This document shows positions 28,906 through 37,451 of a DNA stretch of 39,378 nt, one piece after another; within the stretch, counting starts at the first letter, position 1, and every line of letters starts with the position of its first letter. A model generated the notes under the pieces. That model was not told the origin of the DNA. It saw only the letters and a list, made by a program, of their open reading frames with translations, and did not search any database. The DNA is from Methylobacterium sp. NEAU K. GTDB taxonomy: Bacteria > Pseudomonadota > Alphaproteobacteria > Rhizobiales > Beijerinckiaceae. A program made the translations under genes and the position numbers. Location: assembly GCF_030700285.1 (NCBI RefSeq), contig NZ_JAUYZJ010000041.1:1-39378 (forward strand), written 5' to 3'.

Positions 28906-29508
28906 TCAGGCCTTCCGGGCGGGCGGCTTCCCGGAGCCCTGCTTTCCGGAGGCCGATTTTCCGGCGCCTGTCTTGCCGGAGGCCTTGGGCGCGCTGACCT
29001 CGCCCGGCCGGACATCCCGGGCGACCCGGTCGAGCACCGCGTTGACGAGGCCCGGCTCGTCGGCGGTGTAGAAGCTATGGGCCACGTCGACATATTCGGA
29101 GATCGCCGCGGGGGCCGGCACGTCGGGCCGGAACATCAGCTCGTAGGCACCCGCCCGCAGGATCGCCCGGAGCACGATCTCGATGCGCCGGAGCGGCCAG
29201 CCCTGGGCCAGGGCCTGGTCGAGCGTCTGGTCGATGGCGCGCTGCTCGTCGACCGTGCCCCGCAGCAGGTCGCGGAAGAAGGCGGTCTCGGCCTGGGGAT
29301 GGGCGATCCCGTCGACCTCCTGGCCGATCCAGAACGCCTCGAACTCGGCCAGCGCGTCGAGAACGCCCTTGCCGGAGATGTCCATCTCGTAGAGCGCCTG
29401 CACCACGGAGAGACGGGCGCCGCTGCGCGGACTGATTGTCCTGACGGTGTCCTTGGCGGTGTCGTCCGGATTGGTTTCGGTCGTCCCGGTCATGTCGGTT
29501 CCCGTCAT
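28906..29508 (-). CDS. nusB: Transcription antitermination factor NusB
   Basis: NusB, with NusE (ribosomal protein S10), binds boxA RNA in rRNA operons to prevent early termination. The 200-residue product has the helical core: SPRSGARLSVVQALYEMDIS, TAFFRDLLRGTVDEQRAIDQ, RRIEIVLRAILRAGAYELMF, AISEYVDVAHSFYTADEPGL, VNAVLDRVARDVR. Extra sequence lies at both ends: an acidic Thr-rich start and a C-terminal tail of about 25 residues made of S-G-K/A-G-K repeats (ASGKTGAGKSASGKQGSGK). The ATG overlaps the ribH stop by four bases. Confidence 0.95.
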   Translation of the reverse strand: MTGTDMTGTTETNPDDTAKDTVRTISPRSGARLSVVQALYEMDISGKGVLDALAEFEAFWIGQEVDGIAHPQAETAFFRDLLRGTVDEQRAIDQTLDQALAQGWPLRRIEIVLRAILRAGAYELMFRPDVPAPAAISEYVDVAHSFYTADEPGLVNAVLDRVARDVRPGEVSAPKASGKTGAGKSASGKQGSGKPPARKA

Positions 29509-29999
29509 CGCGGGCGCGCGGCCTCGGCCGCGCGCTTGAGGGCGAGCACCCCGAGCGCCGCCTCGGCCGCGCCGCCGCCCTTGTTCATCTCGGCGACCCG
29601 GGCGCGGGCCAGCGCCTGCGCCTCGGTCTCGACGGTGAGGATGCCGTTGCCCAGCGGCACCCGGCGCTGGACCGAGAGATCCATCAGGGCGCGGGCGCTC
29701 TCGCCGGCCACGATGTCGTAGTGGCCGGTCTCGCCCCGGATCACGCAGCCGAGCGCCACCACGGCGTCGTAAGGCTCCGCATCGAGCAGGATCGCCACCG
29801 TGGCGGGAATCTCCAGGGCGCCCGGCACGGTGACCACGGTGGCATGCGCGGCGGCCGCCTCGATCGCCGCCAGCGTGCCGGCGAGGAGTTCGTCCGCGAT
29901 TCCGTCGTAGTAGCGCGCCTCGACGACGAGGATCCTGGCGCCGGCCAGCACCGGGTCCGTGGGCTTCGGCGCCGTGCCGGCGCGGGGATGGGCGACCAT
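29505..29999 (-). CDS. ribH: 6,7-dimethyl-8-ribityllumazine synthase
   Basis: RibH joins the pyrimidinedione intermediate with dihydroxybutanone phosphate, the penultimate step of riboflavin synthesis. The 164-residue product has VVEARYYDGIADELLAG, the substrate-binding VPGALEIPATVA, GCVIRGETGHYDIVAGESAR with the catalytic histidine, and VPLGNGILTVET with the phosphate-binding loop. A Pro/Ala N-terminal extension precedes the fold. First gene of the ribH-nusB-thiL operon. Confidence 0.97.
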   Translation of the reverse strand: MVAHPRAGTAPKPTDPVLAGARILVVEARYYDGIADELLAGTLAAIEAAAAHATVVTVPGALEIPATVAILLDAEPYDAVVALGCVIRGETGHYDIVAGESARALMDLSVQRRVPLGNGILTVETEAQALARARVAEMNKGGGAAEAALGVLALKRAAEAARPR

Positions 30000-30109
30000 G
30001 GCTCTCGTCCGGCCGATTTTTCGGGGGTTGGCGGGGTGCCGCGCATCGGGCGCCCGCTGGATGAGGGACGGTTAGACCGAAGCGGCCGGCGCCACAAGCG
30101 GCGCGGCGG

Positions 30110-30691
30110 CTACGGCACCAGCGGCGGCAGCGGCGTCGACGCCCCCTCGGGCAGCGCCGTGCGGGCGACGTTCATGGTCATGGCGAGCAGCGCGTAGTAG
30201 CCGTTGATGCCGGTGAGATCGATCGCCCCCTGCTCGCCGAAGCGGTCCACCACCGCCGCGTAGGTCGCCTCGCTCACCGCGCGGTTGTGCTGCAGCTCGG
30301 TCGAGAACGCGTAGGCGAGGGCCTCGTCGGCGCTCATGCTCCCGGGGCGGCGCCCCTCGGCCAGCGCCTGCGCTGTCTCCGGCGCGACGCCGGCCTTCAG
30401 GGCGATCGGGTGGTGGATGTGCCACTCGACCTGCTGATTCCACAGCCGGGCGACGATCAGGATCGCGAACTCGCTGATGCGCAGCGGCAGGGCGCTGCCG
30501 TAGCGCAGGTAGAGCCCCATGCGGCTGGCGCACAGCATCAGCTCGGGGCTGCGCAGAAGCGGCACGAACGGCCCGAACACCGGCACGCCGCGCTCGGCCC
30601 GGAACGCCTCCGCGGCGGCGGCCTGCGCCTCCGACAGGCTGCCGGCCGGGATCTCCGGCATGCGGTCCGTAGGCGTCTCCGTGCGCGTCAT
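30110..30691 (-). CDS. Carboxymuconolactone decarboxylase-like (AhpD-fold) protein
   Basis: A 193-residue all-helical cytosolic protein. GPFVPLLRSPELMLCASRMG, LRISEFAILIVARLWNQQVE and WHIHHPIALKAGVAPETAQA correspond to the CMD core, with E in the usual Exx position and H-x-x-H-P in place of the C-x-x-C/H of AhpD-type peroxidases. So it is a CMD homologue without a redox CxxC. Substrate unknown. The ATG at 30691 is chosen since GGGAG lies eight bases upstream; ATGs at 30706 and 30712 are alternatives. It stands alone between ribH and the divergent SDR gene. Confidence 0.82.
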   Translation of the reverse strand: MTRTETPTDRMPEIPAGSLSEAQAAAAEAFRAERGVPVFGPFVPLLRSPELMLCASRMGLYLRYGSALPLRISEFAILIVARLWNQQVEWHIHHPIALKAGVAPETAQALAEGRRPGSMSADEALAYAFSTELQHNRAVSEATYAAVVDRFGEQGAIDLTGINGYYALLAMTMNVARTALPEGASTPLPPLVP

Positions 30692-30832
30692 CGTGCTCGC
30701 TCCCATCCTCATGCTTGAACGCGACGCACTCTGGATTTCCGGCCCCCGTGAGCCTAGACCCTTCAGGCTCACCGGCACGACCCGCGCCGACACCCGGCCG
30801 CGATCCTAAACACGCCAGCGAGGCTTACGGCT

Positions 30833-31588
30833 TTGGCCATCCCCGTCAACGAACGCCGGCGCATCATGCTGCTCACGGGCGCGAGCCGGGGCATCGGCCA
30901 CGCCACCGTCAAGCGCTTCTCGGCGGCCGGCTGGCGGGTGATCACCTGCTCGCGCCACGCGTTCCCCGAGAATTGCCCTTGGGAGATGGGCCCGGAGGAC
31001 CATCTCCAGGTCGACCTCGCGGACGCGCAGGACACGATGCGGGCCATCGAGGAGGTCCGTGGGCGGCTCGACGCCGAGGGCGGCGTGCTGCACGCCCTCG
31101 TGAACAATGCCGGCATCTCGCCCAAGGGGCCCGGCGGCGAGCGCCTGGGTGCGCTCGCCACCGAATTCGACGGGTGGCAGCGCGTCTTCCAGGTCAACGT
31201 CTTCGCCACGATCCTGCTGGCCCGGGGCCTGCGCGACGAACTCGCCCGGGCCAAGGGCTCGATCGTCAACGTCACCTCCATCGCGGGATCCCGGGTCCAT
31301 CCCTTCGCGGGCGCCGCCTACGGCACCTCCAAGGCCGCGCTCGCCGGCCTGACCCGCGAGATGGCGGCCGATTTCGGGCCGCTCGGGGTTCGGGTGAACG
31401 CAATCTCGCCGGGCGAGATCGACACCTCGATCCTGTCCCCCGGCACCGAGAAGCTCGTCGAGCAGATCCCGCAGAGGCGGCTCGGCACCCCGGACGAGGT
31501 CGCCAAGGCGATCTACTTCCTGTGCACCGAGGCCTCGTCCTACGTGAACGGGGCCGAACTGCACATCAACGGCGGTCAGCACGTTTGA
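30833..31588 (+). CDS. Short-chain dehydrogenase/reductase
   Basis: SDR oxidoreductase of about 251 residues. Cofactor motif TGASRGIGHA lies near the N-terminus, then VNNAGIS, the catalytic N-S-Y-K set in NVTSIAG (Ser) and YGTSKAALAGL (Tyr-x3-Lys), and VNAISPGEIDTSIL. The C-terminus ends with YVNGAELHINGGQHV, the usual SDR ending. The substrate cannot be named. The TTG at 30833 gives a short N-terminal extension (MAIPVNERRR) with GAGG about nine bases upstream; ATG at 30866 is the alternative start. Confidence 0.9.
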   Translation: MAIPVNERRRIMLLTGASRGIGHATVKRFSAAGWRVITCSRHAFPENCPWEMGPEDHLQVDLADAQDTMRAIEEVRGRLDAEGGVLHALVNNAGISPKGPGGERLGALATEFDGWQRVFQVNVFATILLARGLRDELARAKGSIVNVTSIAGSRVHPFAGAAYGTSKAALAGLTREMAADFGPLGVRVNAISPGEIDTSILSPGTEKLVEQIPQRRLGTPDEVAKAIYFLCTEASSYVNGAELHINGGQHV

Positions 31589-31606
31589 CCAGCAGGCCCG
31601 ACCGTC

Positions 31607-32743
31607 ATGCGTGATCGCGCGGCGCCGCGTCGCCGGAGCTTCGCGATTCTCCTCGGTGTGCTGCTGAGCACAGCCCCCATCGCCGGCGCCCAGGCGGAGC
31701 CCGGGATCCGGATCCTCGAGCTGCCCTTCAAGGTGCGCGCCCTGCGCGGGCCCCGGAGCGAGGCCGCGGTCTCCGTGGCGACGTCGGGGCTGCTGCCGAT
31801 CGCCCGGGCGACAAGCGGGCAACAGGGCGGCCACCCGGTCGGCGAAGAGGAGAGCGCCCCGATCGCCGTGGTCTGGGGTGACGAAGGGGGGGCCGTGCTG
31901 GCCCTCGCCGACGGCACGGTCACGGTGCGGCCGATCGGGCACGAGGCTGTGGAGGGGCTGACCGCCGCCGAGACGCCGCGGGGCGCCCTGCCGGGCTCGC
32001 GCCGGGCGCTCTCGGGGCCGCTCAGCGCCTACCTCACCGGGCGAACCCGTGCCCCCGACGGCGGTGACGCCGCCGCGATTCTGACGATCCGTGAACGCCA
32101 GCCGATGGCCGTCAGCGCCGATCCGAAGCCCGTCCCGGTGGCCACCGCCTCGGTGCCGGCGGGCGGCGACGCGGTGTTCGCGCCGCTGCGTCCCCGCCTG
32201 TTGCGCCTCGCCGGCCGCCCGGCCCTCCTGGCCGCGACACTGTCGGGGGCGGATGCGGGCGGGCTCGCGCTGATCGGCCGCCCAGGCGGCGACACGGCTG
32301 CGGCCTGGACCGTCACGGCCCGCACGCCGCCGCAGCCCGGGCCGCCCCTGAAGATCGCCGGCATCGCGGATTTCTCCGGTTTCGGCGCCCTCCAGGCTGC
32401 CACGGTCAGCGGCCGGGGCCTGCTGCAGCTCTGGACGCTGGCTCCGGACAGGATCGAGCCCGCCGGCGAGGCCGCGGGCTACGCCGCCGGCGAGGATGAT
32501 TCCGACCTCGCCGTCACGGTCCCGCCGACCGGCATCCCGGAGATCGTTCTGCCGGTAGCGGGCGGGGCCGAGATCGCCCTCGTTCAGGCGAAGGGATCGC
32601 TGCACGAGCGCCTGCGCGTCCCGCTCCCGTCGCCGGCCACGACCGGCATCGTGATCCTCGGCGAGGGTGCGGCGGCGCGGCTGGTGGTCGGCCTCGCCGA
32701 CGGGCGGGTCGCCGTCGTGGCGCCGGACGGGGGCAAGCCATGA
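31607..32743 (+). CDS. Exported protein of unknown function
   Basis: A 378-residue protein with an N-terminal signal (RSFAILLGVLLSTAPIAGAQ A). The mature part is rich in Ala, Gly, Pro and Val with repeating beta-like units (AVVWGDEGGAVLALADGTVT, PLKIAGIADFSGFGALQAAT, ARLVVGLADGRVAVVAPDGG), suggesting a beta-propeller-like periplasmic protein. No catalytic motif is seen. Its stop overlaps the NUDIX gene start by four bases (ATGA), so it belongs to a small operon with the following two genes. Confidence 0.7.
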   Translation: MRDRAAPRRRSFAILLGVLLSTAPIAGAQAEPGIRILELPFKVRALRGPRSEAAVSVATSGLLPIARATSGQQGGHPVGEEESAPIAVVWGDEGGAVLALADGTVTVRPIGHEAVEGLTAAETPRGALPGSRRALSGPLSAYLTGRTRAPDGGDAAAILTIRERQPMAVSADPKPVPVATASVPAGGDAVFAPLRPRLLRLAGRPALLAATLSGADAGGLALIGRPGGDTAAAWTVTARTPPQPGPPLKIAGIADFSGFGALQAATVSGRGLLQLWTLAPDRIEPAGEAAGYAAGEDDSDLAVTVPPTGIPEIVLPVAGGAEIALVQAKGSLHERLRVPLPSPATTGIVILGEGAAARLVVGLADGRVAVVAPDGGKP

Positions 32744-33210
32744 CGGACGGCACCGCCGATGCCGGCGGCCGCCTGTTCCCGGCGCGGCCGTTCGTGGGCG
32801 CCTCGATCGCGGTGATCCGGGGCGACAGAGTCCTGCTGGCCGCCCGCGCCAACGAGCCGATGCGCGGCGTCTGGACGCTGCCGGGCGGTCTCGTGGAGGC
32901 CGGCGAGACCCTGGCCGAGGCGGCGTTGCGCGAATTGTCCGAGGAGGTCGGCGTGTCGGCCGAGGTGGTCGGCGTGCTCTCGCCCACCGAGATCATCGTC
33001 CGGGACGAGGCGGCCCGCGCCCGCCACCACTACGTCGTCCACCCGCACGCCGCCCTGTGGCGCGGCGGCGAGCCCGCGGCCGGGCCCGAGGCCCTCGGGG
33101 TCCGCTGGGTGACGCTCGCGGAGATCGCCGGCCTGCAGACGACGCCGGGCCTGATCGAGACCCTGCGCGAGGCTTTTGCGCGGATTGCCGGCCGGGAGGC
33201 GAGCGCGTGA
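32740..33210 (+). CDS. NUDIX hydrolase
   Basis: A 156-residue hydrolase of nucleoside diphosphates linked to other groups. The full NUDIX box is present at residues 50-72 (GLVEAGETLAEAALRELSEE, then VGV), matching G-x5-E-x7-REUxEExGU exactly. The N-terminal GASIAVIRGDRVLLAARANE and later GVRWVTLAEI are normal. Substrate specificity (ADP-ribose, NADH or an oxidised nucleotide) cannot be set from the sequence. It overlaps both neighbours by four bases. Confidence 0.93.
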   Translation: MTDGTADAGGRLFPARPFVGASIAVIRGDRVLLAARANEPMRGVWTLPGGLVEAGETLAEAALRELSEEVGVSAEVVGVLSPTEIIVRDEAARARHHYVVHPHAALWRGGEPAAGPEALGVRWVTLAEIAGLQTTPGLIETLREAFARIAGREASA

Positions 33211-33662
33211 GGCTTCCCGTGACAATCCTGTGCCTGCTCGCCGTCCTCGCCGGGCCGGCCCTGGCGCAGCAGCGCGCCGGCCGTCCGGCGCCCGCCAAGG
33301 AGACCGCCAAGGAGGCTGCGAAGGACGCGCCGAAGGAGGCGAGCCCCTCGGCGGACGTGCCCGCCCCGTACGACCGGGATCTGATGCGCATGTCCGAGAT
33401 CATCGGGGCGCTGGCTTTCCTGCGCGGCCTCTGCGCGGCCCCCGACGCCGCGGAATGGCCGGCCCGCATGAAGGCGCTGATCGAGTCGGAGGGGGTGACC
33501 CCGGCCCGCCGGGACCGGCTCGCCGGCGCATACAATCGCGGCTACCGCGGCTACGCGCTGACCTACCGGGTCTGCACCCCGGCCGCCCACGAGGCGGCCG
33601 CGCGTTACGTCATCGAGGGCGACCGGCTGTCGCACGCGCTGGCCGGTCGTTTCGGCGGGTGA
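33207..33662 (+). CDS. TIGR02301-family exported protein
   Basis: A 151-residue protein with a signal peptide (RLPVTILCLLAVLAGPALAQ), then a low-complexity Lys/Ala/Glu linker (APAKETAKEAAKDAPKEA), and a C-terminal helical domain: DLMRMSEIIGALAFLRGLCA, AYNRGYRGYALTYRVCTPAA. Two conserved cysteines probably form a periplasmic disulfide. The domain matches my memory of the alphaproteobacterial TIGR02301 family, function unknown. GTG at 33207 overlaps the NUDIX stop (GTGA). Confidence 0.8.
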   Translation: MRLPVTILCLLAVLAGPALAQQRAGRPAPAKETAKEAAKDAPKEASPSADVPAPYDRDLMRMSEIIGALAFLRGLCAAPDAAEWPARMKALIESEGVTPARRDRLAGAYNRGYRGYALTYRVCTPAAHEAAARYVIEGDRLSHALAGRFGG

Positions 33663-33820
33663 TGCAGGAGCAACACACCCCGCTTGCATCCTGGAAAAGC
33701 ATCAACTTCGAGCCGCCGCGTTAACCGATCTGAAATTCCCGGCTGGCCGAGCCGCGGGGAGCCGCTTATCATCCGTTCGTCCGCCGGGTCCCGTGCCCGG
33801 CGCAACGGAAGTATCGGGTC

Positions 33821-34075
33821 ATGCAGCACATCTCTCACACCGCCCCCATCGAGGTCGATGTCGAGGAGAAGCGCGTCGCGCTGAGTTACGTCTCGGAAGC
33901 GTTCGCGGAAGGCTGTCTCGACGGGCTCGATGGCGACTGCATGGCCCAGGCGGCCCTGTTCGCGGCCTTCCAGGAATTGGTGATGACCTACGGCGAGGAG
34001 GCCACCGCCCGCTATGCCGAGGGCTTTCCGGAGCGCATCCGCGGCGGCGCCTTCACGACGACGCTCCAGCACTGA
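33821..34075 (+). CDS. Small conserved-looking hypothetical protein
   Basis: An 84-residue soluble acidic protein: VDVEEKRVALSYVSEAFAEG, CMAQAALFAAFQELVMTYGE, RYAEGFPERIRGGAFTTTLQ. Mainly helical, no membrane segment. Composition and codon use are normal for the core genome, and it is followed by a 119-bp gap to the ygfZ-type gene. No named family is recognised. Confidence 0.65.
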   Translation: MQHISHTAPIEVDVEEKRVALSYVSEAFAEGCLDGLDGDCMAQAALFAAFQELVMTYGEEATARYAEGFPERIRGGAFTTTLQH

Positions 34076-34194
34076 GGCACCCGAGAGCAGCCTCCGCGCA
34101 ATCCGGGCGGTTGAGGCGCGGAGGCGCAGCACCTACCTCCCTGCCTCGCGATCCGTCCTGTCGGGTCGCCCCGTTGCGTGAGGACCCGCCTGCC

Positions 34195-35040
34195 ATGCCC
34201 GTCGCCCTGCTGCCGGACCGCGCTCTCGTCACCGTCACCGGGCCGGACGCCGCGGCGCTGCTCCAGGGCGTACTGACCTGCAACGTGGAGACGCTGCAGG
34301 CCAACGAGGCGCGGCTCGGCGCCCTGCTGTCGCCGCAGGGCAAGATCCTGTTCGACTTCCTGATCTCGCGGATCCCGGACGGCTTCCGGCTCGACACGGC
34401 GGCCGACCGCGCCGCCGACCTCGCCAAACGCCTGATGCTCTACCGGCTGCGCGCGCAGGTCACCATCGCGGTCGACCCGACGGTGCTCGTCGCGGCGGCC
34501 TGGGCCGGCGCCTCTCCGGCGGCGGAGACCGCCACGGTCGCCGATGCCCGCCACGCGGATCTCGGCGCCCGGCTCTACGCCGCCGAGGGGGCCTTCTCGG
34601 CCGATGCCTCGGAAGCCGCATATCACGCGCATCGCATCGGCCTCGCCGTGCCCGAGGGCGGGCACGACTATGCCTACGGCGACGCGTTCCCGCACGAGGC
34701 CCTGATGGACCAACTCGGCGGCATCGATTTCAAGAAGGGCTGCTACGTGGGCCAGGAGGTCGTGTCGCGCATGCAGCACCGGGGCACGGCCCGCACCCGG
34801 CTGCTCGCCGCCCGATACCCGGAGGGTGCACCCGCGCCCGGCACCGAGATCGCGGCCGGCGGCAAGGTCCTCGGCACGACGGGCAGCGCGGCGGGTGCGC
34901 GCGGCCTCGCCCTGGTGCGGCTCGACCGCCTGGGCGACGCGCTCGCGTCCGGCGAGGCTCCGCGGGCCGGAGATGTTCCGGTGACCTTCGAACGACCGGC
35001 CTACGCCAGCTTCGCGATGCCGGAGGCGCTGCTTACCTGA
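34195..35040 (+). CDS. ygfZ: YgfZ/IBA57-type folate-binding Fe-S cluster assembly protein
   Basis: YgfZ (GcvT-fold) helps maturation or repair of some Fe-S enzymes such as MiaB, using tetrahydrofolate. The 281-residue product has the diagnostic K-G-C-Y-x-G-Q-E motif at residues 181-188 (GGIDFKKGCYVGQEVVSRMQ) with the functional Cys183. The N-terminal VTGPDAAALLQGVLTCNVET and LGALLSPQGKILFDFLI match the family, which places the protein with YgfZ rather than GcvT proper. TGAGGA lies about ten bases before the ATG. Confidence 0.93.
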   Translation: MPVALLPDRALVTVTGPDAAALLQGVLTCNVETLQANEARLGALLSPQGKILFDFLISRIPDGFRLDTAADRAADLAKRLMLYRLRAQVTIAVDPTVLVAAAWAGASPAAETATVADARHADLGARLYAAEGAFSADASEAAYHAHRIGLAVPEGGHDYAYGDAFPHEALMDQLGGIDFKKGCYVGQEVVSRMQHRGTARTRLLAARYPEGAPAPGTEIAAGGKVLGTTGSAAGARGLALVRLDRLGDALASGEAPRAGDVPVTFERPAYASFAMPEALLT

Positions 35041-35101
35041 CGGGGTCGATTGTCGCGTCCCCGCGATGGTGTTCCGCCCCTGTTCTCGCTAAACCACGCG
35101 G

Positions 35102-35716
35102 ATGTCCGAGACCGGCCTGATCGAGCACCCCGATGGCTGCGCCCGCTGCTGGTGGCCCGGCCACGACCCGCTCTACGTCGCCTATCACGATACCGAATGG
35201 GGCGTGCCCGAGCGTGACGGACGCGCGCTCTATGAGAAACTGATCCTCGACGGCTTCCAGGCGGGCCTGTCCTGGATCACGATCCTGCGCCGCCGCGAGG
35301 GGTTTCGCGACGCCTTCGCGGGGTTCGCCCCGGAGGTGATCGCCCGCTTCACCGAGGCCGACGTGGCGCGATTGATGGGGGATGCCCGCATCATCCGCAA
35401 CCGCGCCAAGATCCTGGGCACGATCGCGGGGGCGCGGGCTTGGCTGCGGATCGAGGAGAGCGGTCCGGGCTTCGCGCACTTCCTCTGGGATTTCGTCGAC
35501 GGGCAACCGATCCAGGGCACCGCCCGGACCCGCGCCGAGATCCAGACCGAGACGCCGGTGTCGCGGGCGATCGGCAAAGCGCTCAAGGCGGAGGGCTTCG
35601 CCTTTTGCGGGCCGACCATCGTCCACGCCTTCATGCAGGCGGTCGGCATGGTCAACGACCACCTCGTCGGCTGCCACAGACATGGGCCCTGCGCCGGGCT
35701 GGGGCACGCGGCGTGA
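35102..35716 (+). CDS. tag: DNA-3-methyladenine glycosylase I
   Basis: TagI removes 3-methyladenine from alkylated DNA in base excision repair. The 204-residue product has CARCWWPGHDPLYVAYHDTE, WGVPERDG, GFQAGLSWITILRRREGFR and the C-terminal FCGPTIVHAFMQAVGMVNDH followed by a Cys/His pair (CHRHGPC) for the HhH-GPD-related fold with its Cys2His2 zinc snap. Where E. coli TagI has catalytic-pocket Glu38, the matching position here is Asp50 (LDGFQAGLSW), a conservative change. The stop overlaps the next gene's GTG by four bases. Confidence 0.95.
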   Translation: MSETGLIEHPDGCARCWWPGHDPLYVAYHDTEWGVPERDGRALYEKLILDGFQAGLSWITILRRREGFRDAFAGFAPEVIARFTEADVARLMGDARIIRNRAKILGTIAGARAWLRIEESGPGFAHFLWDFVDGQPIQGTARTRAEIQTETPVSRAIGKALKAEGFAFCGPTIVHAFMQAVGMVNDHLVGCHRHGPCAGLGHAA

Positions 35717-36318
35717 CCGAGACGCCGCAAGACCCGGCTCCGCGGGCCTGGCAGCGGATGCTCTCAGGCCGGCGGCTCGACCTCCTCGATCCCGCGCCCC
35801 GCGACATCGAGATCGCCGACATCGCCCACGGACTCGCCCGGGTCGCCCGCTGGAACGGCCAGACAAGGGGCCCGCACGTCTTCTCCGTGGCCCAGCACAG
35901 CCTGCTGGTCGAGGCGGTGGGGCGCCACATCGACCCCGTCTGCGGCGACCCGGAGGGACTGGAGCTGCTGCTCCATGACGCGCCGGAATACGTCGTCGGC
36001 GACATCATCTCCCCGCTCAAGGCCGCGATCGGCGATGCCTATCGGGGCGTCGAGCTGCGCCTGCTCTCCGCCGTGCGCCGCCGGTTCGAGCTGCCCACGC
36101 CGGCGCCCGCGCTCGGCCAACTGGTGAAGCGGGCCGACCGGATCGCCGCCCATGTCGAGGCCGTGCGGCTCGCGGGCTTCGCGCCCGAGGAGGCCGAGCG
36201 CTATTTCGGCGCGGCCGCGGACCTGCCCGAGACGGTCCTGGCGCTGGTCGAGCCCTGGCCGACCGCGCAGGCCGAGGTGCGGTTCCTCGCGCGCTTCCGG
36301 GCCCTGTGCCGGTTCTGA
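35713..36318 (+). CDS. HD-domain phosphohydrolase (YfbR-like)
   Basis: A 201-residue metal-dependent hydrolase. H62 in VAQHSLLVE, the H88-D89 pair in LLLHDAPEYVVGDIISPLK, and a distal Asp in VKRADRIAAH form the HD set. This is the layout of 5'-deoxynucleotidase YfbR-like proteins, which dephosphorylate dNMPs; the substrate here is inferred. GTG at 35713 overlaps the tag stop, so it is translated in the same operon. The longer upstream open frame is antisense-like over tag. Confidence 0.85.
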   Translation: MTETPQDPAPRAWQRMLSGRRLDLLDPAPRDIEIADIAHGLARVARWNGQTRGPHVFSVAQHSLLVEAVGRHIDPVCGDPEGLELLLHDAPEYVVGDIISPLKAAIGDAYRGVELRLLSAVRRRFELPTPAPALGQLVKRADRIAAHVEAVRLAGFAPEEAERYFGAAADLPETVLALVEPWPTAQAEVRFLARFRALCRF

Positions 36319-36435
36319 AGCGATGTCATCGGCCGTTGCCCGCAGATCGGCTTTTTCCGATGACCGGCGACCACGTTCCGCGACGATGTGATCGCCCTCG
36401 ATCCGTCACGATTGCGGCTCACCTCCTCGGGTACC

Positions 36436-36948
36436 ATGACGACCCTCCACGTCTGCCCCCTCTCCCGCCTGCCCGAGACCGTCGCCGCCACGGGGGCGAG
36501 CCACGTGCTCACGCTGATCAACGTCGGCACGCCGCTGGAGCGGCCGGCCCTGATCCAGGCCGAGAACCACGCGGTCATCGGGGTCAGCGACATCGCCGAG
36601 CCCCGCGATGGGCATGTTTTGCCGGCTGAAGAACATGTCGCCGGCATTTTGGATTTCGCCCGTGCCTGGCCCCGGGACAAGCCGCTCGTGATCCACTGCT
36701 ATGCCGGGATAAGCCGTTCGACCGCAGCGGCCTATATCGCGGCCTGCGCGCTGGCGCCGGAGCGCGACGAGGGCGCGATCGCAGAGGCCCTGCGGGCCGC
36801 CTCGCCGTCCGCGACACCCAACCCCCTGTTCGTGGCCATCGCCGACCGGATGCTCGGCCGTGACGGCCGCATGGTCGCGGCGATCGCGCGGATCGGCCGC
36901 GGTGCCGAGGCTTTCGAGGGCACACCGTTCTGCCTCGCCTTCGCTTGA
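36436..36948 (+). CDS. Tyrosine-protein phosphatase-like protein
   Basis: A 170-residue protein with the phosphatase P-loop HCYAGISRST at residues 87-96, i.e. C-x5-R with catalytic Cys88 and Arg94. An Asp in GVSDIAEP (about residue 52) is a candidate general acid. It belongs to the small dual-specificity/tyrosine phosphatase group common in alphaproteobacteria. The ATG at 36436 is chosen (MTTLHVCPLSRL); an upstream in-frame start at 36388 adds 16 unlikely residues. Confidence 0.87.
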   Translation: MTTLHVCPLSRLPETVAATGASHVLTLINVGTPLERPALIQAENHAVIGVSDIAEPRDGHVLPAEEHVAGILDFARAWPRDKPLVIHCYAGISRSTAAAYIAACALAPERDEGAIAEALRAASPSATPNPLFVAIADRMLGRDGRMVAAIARIGRGAEAFEGTPFCLAFA

Positions 36949-37147
36949 GGGTCCCTCACAAAACCTGCAATTGCCTGCGGCGTGGCCTCGGCGCGCAACC
37001 GATCCAGGGGGGCGCAAGGAGCGCGGAGTGTGGCGCAAACGCCGCCGCGACGCTCCAAAACGTTGCGCACCGGGCCGGCGTCGCCCTCGCCTGGGTTGTG
37101 GCCGCAGGGGCTGCGGCCTTAGAACCGACCCAAAGGATGTGTGTGGG

Positions 37148-37408
37148 ATGAACGCGAGCAGACCCGAGGCGGCCGCGGCCGCCGGCGACCTGCCCTTCGA
37201 GAAGGCCCTGGAGCAACTCGAAGAAATCGTGCGCCGGCTTGAGCGGGGCGATGTTCCGCTGGACGAATCGGTAGCGATCTACGAGCGCGGCGAAGTGCTG
37301 AAGAAGCACTGCGAAGCGCTCCTGAAGCGGGCCGAGGCGCGGATCCAGAGGATCACCCTCGGCTCCGACGGGCGGCCCGAGGGCGTGGCGCCGCTCGATA
37401 TATCCTGA
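37148..37408 (+). CDS. xseB: Exodeoxyribonuclease VII small subunit
   Basis: XseB is the small helical subunit that, in several copies, binds XseA to form exonuclease VII, which degrades single-stranded DNA. The 86-residue product has FEKALEQLEEIVRRLERGDV, PLDESVAIYERGEVLKKHCE and LLKRAEARIQRIT, the whole family signature. It lies 43 bp upstream of dxs on the same strand, the usual alphaproteobacterial order. Confidence 0.95.
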   Translation: MNASRPEAAAAAGDLPFEKALEQLEEIVRRLERGDVPLDESVAIYERGEVLKKHCEALLKRAEARIQRITLGSDGRPEGVAPLDIS

Positions 37409-37451
37409 GGCTCGGCGGTCAGACCGATCCTGTCCGATAGAGGTTGATGCC

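Noticed and set aside
30806..32605. Minus-strand 599-codon frame
   Set aside because: Antisense of the SDR and exported-protein genes; no motif.
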